Source: JAVDCA01 sp035293985
GTDB lineage: Bacteria > Pseudomonadota > Alphaproteobacteria > Rhizobiales > Xanthobacteraceae
Direction of reading: 5' to 3'
DNA: 64,000 nucleotides
NCBI GenBank assembly: GCA_035293985.1
Contig: DATGLS010000048.1
Location: 248,001-312,000, forward strand
Shown here: piece by piece, positions 59,281-64,000 of the stretch
Layout of the letters: each line of letters begins with the position of its first letter
Position numbering within the stretch: the first letter of the stretch is position 1
Translations under genes and position numbers: made by a program
Notes under the pieces: generated by a model
The model's input: only the letters and a program-made list of their open reading frames with translations
What the model was told of the DNA's origin: nothing
Database searches by the model: none

Positions 59281-60546
59281 TCAAGCCAGCAGGTCGTCCC
59301 CGCGCAGCGGCGTCCCGGCCGGGCCATCCTTGATCAGGACGCCGAGCTCGGTGAGCTTGGCAAAGAAGTTGGGAAACGTCTTGCGCACACAGGCAGGGTT
59401 TCGCAGACGGATCCCCGGCACCCGCAGCCCGAGCATGCCAAAGCACATCGCGATACGGTGATCGCCATAGGTCTCGATCTCCGCCCCGCGCAGCTGGCCA
59501 GGATCGATCCTGAGCGTGTCGCCGATCTCCTCCACGTGGGCACCGCATTTCGTCAGCTCGGTCCGCAACGCTTCGACGCGCTCGCATTCCTGGACGCGCA
59601 ACCGGCCGAGGTCGGTGAACCGCGTGGCCGTCGCAGCGAAGGGCGCGAGCACGATCGCGGTCATGATGCTGTCGGCGAGATCCGTGCGGCGGGAAAAGGC
59701 CGGCCGCCACGCGTGCTCGACGATGAGATCGCGGAACTTCTGATCGGCCTGCATGCCGCTCGAAGGGGCCGGCGTCACGGTGATGCGGCTCCCGCCGTCG
59801 CGCAGCAGCCAATGAGCGCCCCAGAAGTAGCTCGCGCCGGAAGCATCCGGCTCGACGTCATAGATGCCGCCCCCGCAAGGGAAATCGTCGACCATGCGTC
59901 GCGTCATGTCGACGTAGGGCAACTCATCCTCGTTGCCGCCCGTGACCCGCACCTGCCAGCCGCCGATGCGCTCGCTGAGAAGCAGGGCCGATGCGAACTG
60001 CGAGCTTTCCTCGACGCTCACGCTGCATGCTGCGCCCCGATGGGGGCCCGTACCGTGAACAACGGCCGGGAGGCGGTCGTTGGCGCTGTCGATGCGATAA
60101 CCGAGCTCGCGCAAGGCGTGGATCAGTGACGCTTGTGGTCGCTCGTGCATGCGCGCGACACCGCTCACGCGGTAGGCGCCTCGGCCGAGACAGAGGAACG
60201 GCGGCAGGAAGCGCGCCGCGGTGCCGGCATTCTCGACGAAGAGCTCGAGCGGCTGCGCGGAGGTGCCGGCATTGGGAATTTTCCCGCCACACCCGCGAAC
60301 CGTGAGTGTGCGGTTGGCCGGCTCGGCCGGATCCTCCGCGACGTCAATGCCAAATCCCAACCGCGTGAGGCAGTCGACCATCGCCTGCGTGTCCTCGCTC
60401 CAGAGGGCGCCGCGCAGGACGACCGGATTGCGGGCGAGCGCTGCCAGAATCAAGGCGCGGTTGGTGATGCTCTTCGAGCCCGGCAGGACGACGCTTGCGG
60501 TGATCGGACGGCTCGGAGGAACGATTTCGATGAGGTCAGGGAGCAT
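59281..60546 (-). CDS. aroA: 3-phosphoshikimate 1-carboxyvinyltransferase (EPSP synthase)
   Basis: A 421-residue EPSP synthase that joins PEP and shikimate 3-phosphate in the chorismate pathway. Motifs in order: LPGSKSITNRALILAALA near residue 25, ENAGTAARFLPP near 95, RMHERPQASLIHAL near 130, SSQFASALLLS near 175, DLADSIMTAIVLA with the catalytic Asp near 315, RVQECERVEAL with the catalytic Glu, YGDHRIAMCFGML and CVRKTFPNFF. The LPGSKSxxNRA form is like the E. coli class rather than LPGDKSISHR of the class II enzyme usual in rhizobia. NAGTAARF differs from NAGTAMRP, and RVQEC has Gln where E. coli has Lys. It follows the formamidase-like gene on the same strand. Confidence 0.9.
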   Translation of the reverse strand: MLPDLIEIVPPSRPITASVVLPGSKSITNRALILAALARNPVVLRGALWSEDTQAMVDCLTRLGFGIDVAEDPAEPANRTLTVRGCGGKIPNAGTSAQPLELFVENAGTAARFLPPFLCLGRGAYRVSGVARMHERPQASLIHALRELGYRIDSANDRLPAVVHGTGPHRGAACSVSVEESSQFASALLLSERIGGWQVRVTGGNEDELPYVDMTRRMVDDFPCGGGIYDVEPDASGASYFWGAHWLLRDGGSRITVTPAPSSGMQADQKFRDLIVEHAWRPAFSRRTDLADSIMTAIVLAPFAATATRFTDLGRLRVQECERVEALRTELTKCGAHVEEIGDTLRIDPGQLRGAEIETYGDHRIAMCFGMLGLRVPGIRLRNPACVRKTFPNFFAKLTELGVLIKDGPAGTPLRGDDLLA

Positions 60547-60629
60547 GGTGCGGAAACTATGCGTCGCGCGCGGCGCTTTCGCAACGAGCCAGGCTCCGGG
60601 CCCGGGCTGTGCGAGCGACTGGCGTAGCG

Positions 60630-61523
60630 TCAAGCGATGGTCAGGCCCATCTGGCGTAGTGCGAGCTGCCCGAGCAGGCCGGTCGGGGAGCCGAGCGTGT
60701 TGATGATCTCGAAATGGTTCAGTCCGGGGCCCTCGACCAGCTCGACGGCGGCTGGCCGCGCCGCCACCGTCGCGCGGTCGCGCTCGATCGCAGCGGCGAA
60801 ATCACGCGCCTGGCGCTTGAGCTCGTCGCTCTCGTGCTCGCCATACGCAACGACCACCGGGCACGCGAGGCGCGCGACATGGCGGATCGGGCTCAGCGCT
60901 TCGACCAGACGCGCGTCCAGCTGGACGTACTTGTTGCGGGCGCTGCGCCGCACCGGCTCGAGATCGTAGATGCCGCTGCAGCAGATCGCCCCTTTCACGA
61001 TCTCGACCGGCAGGTCGAATTCTTCGCGCCAATCGCCCGTGACGGCGGCGGCGGCGAGATGGGCGCCGGACGAATGGCCGGAGACGAAAATCCGCTCGGG
61101 ATCCGCGCCGAGGGCCGTGGCGTTGCGATAGAGCCAGGCGATCGCCGACTTCACCTGCGCGACCATCTCGTCGAGAGCGACGTACGGCAGCACGGCGAAA
61201 TCGAGCGCCGCGAAATGCGCGCCCGAGCGCACGAAATGCTCGGCCGCAAACGCGCTGTCGCGCTTGCTCAACGTGCGCCAGGCGCCGCCATGGACGAACA
61301 CCTGAATGGGCGCGTTCTCGCGCTGGGTGCGGAACAGGTCGAGCGTCTCGGCGCGGGCATCGCCATAGGCATGCACCTCCGGCTCGCCGAGCCGGTCGCG
61401 CACGATCTCGCTGTCGATCGAGTAGCCGTTGATCAGCGCGACCGCGTTGGCGGCCCAGGCCTGCTGGTCGAACTGGCGGTCGAGCTCCGCCTGGTCGTAA
61501 TCGCGAAAGACTTTTGCGCGCAT
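60630..61523 (-). CDS. Alpha/beta hydrolase (kynurenine formamidase-like)
   Basis: A 297-residue esterase/lipase-fold enzyme. It starts RDYDQAELDRQFDQQAWAAN, a lead seen in arylformamidase-like proteins, and has the HGG oxyanion motif (VFVHGGAWR near residue 77), the nucleophile elbow SGHSSGAHLAAA near 143, GIYDLEPVRRS, and the catalytic His in GLNHFEIIN near 272. This set fits the HSL-like kynurenine formamidase group, which turns N-formylkynurenine into kynurenine; other carbamate or ester hydrolases share it. ATG 61523 lies 11 bases after GGAGG, rather far, but it is the best family start. It precedes aroA by 83 bases. Confidence 0.82.
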   Translation of the reverse strand: MRAKVFRDYDQAELDRQFDQQAWAANAVALINGYSIDSEIVRDRLGEPEVHAYGDARAETLDLFRTQRENAPIQVFVHGGAWRTLSKRDSAFAAEHFVRSGAHFAALDFAVLPYVALDEMVAQVKSAIAWLYRNATALGADPERIFVSGHSSGAHLAAAAVTGDWREEFDLPVEIVKGAICCSGIYDLEPVRRSARNKYVQLDARLVEALSPIRHVARLACPVVVAYGEHESDELKRQARDFAAAIERDRATVAARPAAVELVEGPGLNHFEIINTLGSPTGLLGQLALRQMGLTIA

Positions 61524-61627
61524 CGGGCCGTCATCCTCCCGCCGAACGGATAGCGGTTCGCCGAGAAGAATGCGACCGGGCAGGATGACACGGGGCGCAG
61601 GCAGCGTGCTCACCTTACGTGCGCGGA

Positions 61628-61662
61628 AGAAAATAAGGCCGGACCACGACCGGGCCGGCCTT
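61628..61662 (-). terminator. Intrinsic terminator of pstS
   Basis: On the minus strand AAGGCCGG and CCGGCCTT (61662-61655 and 61642-61635) form an 8-base stem with a 12-base loop, followed by ATTTT. It lies ~60 bases after the pstS stop. Confidence 0.75.
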
Positions 61663-61722
61663 CATGTTCAACTGTAGGGACTGGTCGCCGCGCCGAGCGC
61701 GGCGACCAAACCGCAGCAGGCT

Positions 61723-62754
61723 TCAGTTACCCGCGACCTTCCACGCGCCGGGCAGCTCCTTCACCCAGGCGGCCTCGATCAGCTTGACCACGTCGCCGGG
61801 GAGCGGGACGTACTCGAGCGCCTTGGCCTGGTCCTGACCTTTGGTCAGGCCCCAGTACAGGAAGGCGAGCGCGAGGTGATTCTGGTCGGCAGCGCCGTCC
61901 TTGCGGAGCAGCATGTAGGTCGCCGCCGTGATCGGCCAGCTCTTGTCGCCGGGCTGGTCGGTGAGGATCAGGTAGAAGTCCTTCACCTTGGTGAAGTCGG
62001 CATTGGCGGCCGCGGCCTGGAAAGCCTCCATGGTCGGGGCGATGCGCTTGCCCGCCTTATTGACCATGTCGGTGTAGATCATCTTGTTCTGGATGACGTA
62101 GGCGTACTCGACGTAACCGATCGCGCCGTCGACCTGCTGCACGTAGGACGCTACGCCCGGGTTGCCCTTGCCGCCGACGCCGTTCGGCCAGTTGACCGAG
62201 GTGCCCTCGCCGACGCGCGACTTCCAGTCGGGGCTCACCTTGGAGAGATAGTCGGTGAAGTTGAAGGTCGTGCCCGAGCCGTCGGAGCGGTGCACCGTGG
62301 TGATCGCCTGGTGCGGGAGCTTCACGTTCGGATTGAGCGTCTTGATCGCCGCGTCGTCCCACTCCTTGATGTCGCCGAGATAGATCTTGGCGAGCGTCGG
62401 ACCATCGAGAACCATCTCGCCGGCCTTGACGCCCGCGAGGTGCACGACCGGCGTGATCGAGATGATCACCTGGGGAAACTGCACGAGGCCGTTCTTGGCG
62501 ACATCATCCGGGGTGAGCGGCATGTCGGTATTCGCGAACAGAACCGTCTTCGCCTCGATCTGCTTGATGCCGCCGCCCGACCCGATGGCCTGGTAGTTGA
62601 CGGTATCGCCCTTATCCTTCGCGTACTGGTCCGCCCATTTGGACAGAACCGGGTAGATGGCGGTGCCGCCGGCGCCGGTCAGGCTCGCGGCTTGCACGTT
62701 CGTGGCCAAAGCAACAGCCGCGGCGGCCACGGCCGCGACAAGGTGGATTCGCAT
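61723..62754 (-). CDS. pstS: Phosphate ABC transporter substrate-binding protein
   Basis: A 343-residue periplasmic phosphate-binding protein. The signal peptide ends ATNVQA-ASL; the mature protein starts LTGAGGTAIYPVLSKWADQYAKDKGDTVNYQAIGSGGGIKQI, with the phosphate-binding Ser/Thr-rich loops. HRSDGSGTTFNFTDYLSKVSPDWK near residue 155 carries the Arg and Asp that contact phosphate, and VQQVDGAIGYVEYAYV follows. GGAGA is 8 bases before ATG 62754. A Pho box lies upstream and an intrinsic terminator just downstream, so pstS is transcribed alone; pstCAB-phoU are not in the window. Confidence 0.96.
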   Translation of the reverse strand: MRIHLVAAVAAAAVALATNVQAASLTGAGGTAIYPVLSKWADQYAKDKGDTVNYQAIGSGGGIKQIEAKTVLFANTDMPLTPDDVAKNGLVQFPQVIISITPVVHLAGVKAGEMVLDGPTLAKIYLGDIKEWDDAAIKTLNPNVKLPHQAITTVHRSDGSGTTFNFTDYLSKVSPDWKSRVGEGTSVNWPNGVGGKGNPGVASYVQQVDGAIGYVEYAYVIQNKMIYTDMVNKAGKRIAPTMEAFQAAAANADFTKVKDFYLILTDQPGDKSWPITAATYMLLRKDGAADQNHLALAFLYWGLTKGQDQAKALEYVPLPGDVVKLIEAAWVKELPGAWKVAGN

Positions 62755-62835
62755 TGCGGTATCTCCGCTTATCGCCGGTCGCTTCGGGCGTCGCCCTCTC
62801 CTCGACCGATCGCGGCGCCACCAAACGAGCGATTT

Positions 62836-62853
62836 GTTACAGTGGCATGACAG
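62836..62853 (-). promoter_or_regulatory. PhoB box upstream of pstS
   Basis: On the minus strand CTGTCATGCCACTGTAAC: two direct 7-base half-sites, CTGTCAT and CTGTAAC, 11 bases apart, matching the PhoB consensus. It ends 81 bases before the pstS ATG, so phosphate-starvation control is expected. The rest of the 62755-63149 gap holds no gene I can support. Confidence 0.85.
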
Positions 62854-63149
62854 TGTTGCGCCGCAATGATTACGCCCTCCCACCGCTTCCGGCGGCCAAC
62901 ACCTTTCGTTGCACCGCAATGCGATGAATTAGCATTCCCTGCCAGTTACTTACGTCATTGGTAAAACTCGATTGTGACGGCGACAAACAGGCGCCACCCG
63001 GCTCAAGTCTGTTAGTCTGTCCACCAAAATTTGTGTGATGCGCCCGCGGATATCACGTCAGGGCCAGGCCGAAAAACGGCGCAGAATTCACGACCCCAAA
63101 AGGCGGTGCGGCCATCCGAGTTCCCGCGCGATCGAGACCACGCGGATCG

Positions 63150-63281
63150 TCAGTTCTGGAAAAGCGGCGTGAACAGCGTCGCGACCGCGGTCACGATCAT
63201 GCCGAGGATGATCGCGTAAGCACAGGTCGCGCCGACGAATTCCATGACGCCGAAGATCGGTCCGTCGTGACGCACATGCAT
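63150..63281 (-). CDS. 43-residue single-pass membrane protein
   Basis: A tiny gene coding HVRHDGPIFGVMEFVGA, then one hydrophobic helix (AYAIILGMIVTAVATLF) and TPLFQN at the end. GGAGGT lies 7 bases before ATG 63281, and an exact EcfG promoter ends 22 bases before the ATG. Ribosome site, promoter and membrane helix together support a real small protein despite its size. No family is recognised; small membrane proteins of this kind often bind and tune larger transporters or sensors. Confidence 0.72.
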   Translation of the reverse strand: MHVRHDGPIFGVMEFVGATCAYAIILGMIVTAVATLFTPLFQN

Positions 63282-63303
63282 CGTCGCCACCTCCGCCCGA
63301 AAC

Positions 63304-63328
63304 AACGGCACTTTAGCAGAGGCGTTCC
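63304..63328 (-). promoter_or_regulatory. EcfG-type promoter for the 43-residue membrane protein
   Basis: On the minus strand GGAAC, 16 bases, CGTT, exact EcfG match, ending 22 bases before ATG 63281. Confidence 0.72.
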
Positions 63329-63404
63329 ACCCCGTCTCATTAAATGCTCGTAAAGGAGCACTCGGCCGCGCGAGTCGACGGTAAATTGGCGGTGATGCGC
63401 GCCC

Positions 63405-63938
63405 CTACTCGGCGGCCTTCAGGTGCTGGTCGCGCCGCTTGTAGAGGTCGTCGTCGGCATAGCCCATGGCTTCGGGGCGGCCGCGGCCGAGCATGATCTG
63501 CACATAGACAGGCGCGAGGCTCGTGTTGTCGTAGCCGTGAATGACGCCGGCCGGGCAGCAGATGCATTCCCACGGCCCGAGCCGCGTGGTGAGCCGCTTG
63601 CCGCTCTCGTCCTCGATGAACACGTCGAGGAAGCCCTGCAGCACGAAGAAGCACTCCTCGACCTCGTGGGTGTGCGCGGCGTTGCCCTGCCCGGGCTCGA
63701 CGTAGACGATCGAGAGCGTGAAATTGCCTGGCGGGATGATGGTTGGATCGTCATGCTTGCCGGAGCCGCCGGCGCCGATGAAGCGGTGCTGGGCGCGCCG
63801 GTAGCCTTCGATCTTGGCGTCCTCGAACGCCGCCCAGTCGGGCTTCTTGTCGCGGAAGCGCCCGACATAGCGCTTCATGATGTCCTCGAGCGGCACGCCG
63901 ACAAGCTCGGGCCGCCGCTGATGCCGTGCAACGCTCAT
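63405..63938 (-). CDS. Cupin domain-containing protein
   Basis: A 177-residue single-cupin protein. The metal site is visible in NAAHTHEVEECFFVLQGFLDVFIED (HxHxxxE type, residues ~88-100) and CCPAGVIHGYDNTS with the last His near 135. The N-terminal ~60 residues (VPLEDIMKRYVGRFRDKKPDWAAFEDAKIEGYRRAQHRFIG) form an extension. Cupins of this kind serve as dioxygenases, isomerases or sensors; the substrate is unknown. ATG 63938 has GGAGA 7 bases upstream. Bug-receptor genomes often carry such cupins in catabolic clusters, but nothing adjacent helps here. Confidence 0.85.
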   Translation of the reverse strand: MSVARHQRRPELVGVPLEDIMKRYVGRFRDKKPDWAAFEDAKIEGYRRAQHRFIGAGGSGKHDDPTIIPPGNFTLSIVYVEPGQGNAAHTHEVEECFFVLQGFLDVFIEDESGKRLTTRLGPWECICCPAGVIHGYDNTSLAPVYVQIMLGRGRPEAMGYADDDLYKRRDQHLKAAE

Positions 63939-64000
63939 GCGCAGTCTCCTACGGTCGAGCAAAGGAGATCCGAGCGTATTCCGAGTTCCGCCGGAACGGA

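Noticed and set aside
1..64000. tRNA, rRNA, complete IS element or prophage genes
   Set aside because: None recognised anywhere in the window on either strand.

Overview
The window is GC-rich, densely coded chromosomal DNA from an alphaproteobacterium, most likely a Hyphomicrobiales (Rhizobiales) member of the Bradyrhizobium / Rhodopseudomonas / Xanthobacteraceae kind. That placement is an inference. It rests on the codon and base bias, stand-alone Bug-type tricarboxylate-transporter binding proteins, EcfG-type stress promoters, Omp25-like barrels, many small conserved hypotheticals and several families of palindromic intergenic repeats. I see no rRNA, tRNA, CRISPR array, complete insertion sequence or prophage. 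One short graveyard (33987-34774) holds remnants of three gene families.

Layout. 1-9 kb: a cut-off FNT-type transporter gene, a GH15 glucanase, an SDR oxidoreductase, a PPC/DUF296 protein, a pyruvate-oxidase-like ThDP enzyme and a giant FAD/Fe-S oxidoreductase. 9-19.5 kb: a Bug receptor, an MFS carrier, a three-gene exported dehydrogenase (Tat-type small subunit, GMC flavoprotein, triheme cytochrome c), a GFA-fold protein, a HerA-like ATPase, a DsbA-fold isomerase and a PPOX flavoprotein. 19.5-28.5 kb: an L,D-transpeptidase, a probable catabolic operon (molybdenum hydroxylase large subunit, alpha/beta hydrolase, Bug receptor), a secreted small protein, a tandem double beta-barrel and an aldo/keto reductase. 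28.6-40.2 kb: a hydantoinase/oxoprolinase A-B plus aminotransferase operon, the graveyard, a LysR/DUF4865 divergent pair, NfeD, a family III CoA-transferase and (S)-ureidoglycine aminohydrolase. 40.2-50.9 kb: a stress-flavoured block with a YihY membrane protein, secreted and hypothetical small proteins, a second GMC module without Tat signal or cytochrome, a second ThDP enzyme, an MFS carrier, a duplicated membrane protein and CsbD. 50.9-57.4 kb: an amidase homologue lacking its catalytic cysteine, TrpB2, and LivK-LivH-LivM without ATPases. 57.5-64 kb: small proteins, DoxX, EPSP synthase, a formamidase-like hydrolase, PstS behind a Pho box, a 43-residue membrane protein and a cupin.

The most striking unifying signal is not a gene. 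Nine exact copies of the EcfG (alphaproteobacterial general stress response sigma) promoter, GGAAC-N16/17-CGTT, each lie about 20-80 bases upstream of a start codon and point at it. About one exact match would be expected by chance in this much DNA on both strands. Six further near-matches sit in similar places. This suggests that much of the window, from metabolic oxidoreductases to envelope proteins and small membrane peptides, forms a dispersed general-stress regulon that includes several genes of unknown function.

Limits: all functions are read from motifs and remembered family features. No database search, structure prediction or promoter scan was run.
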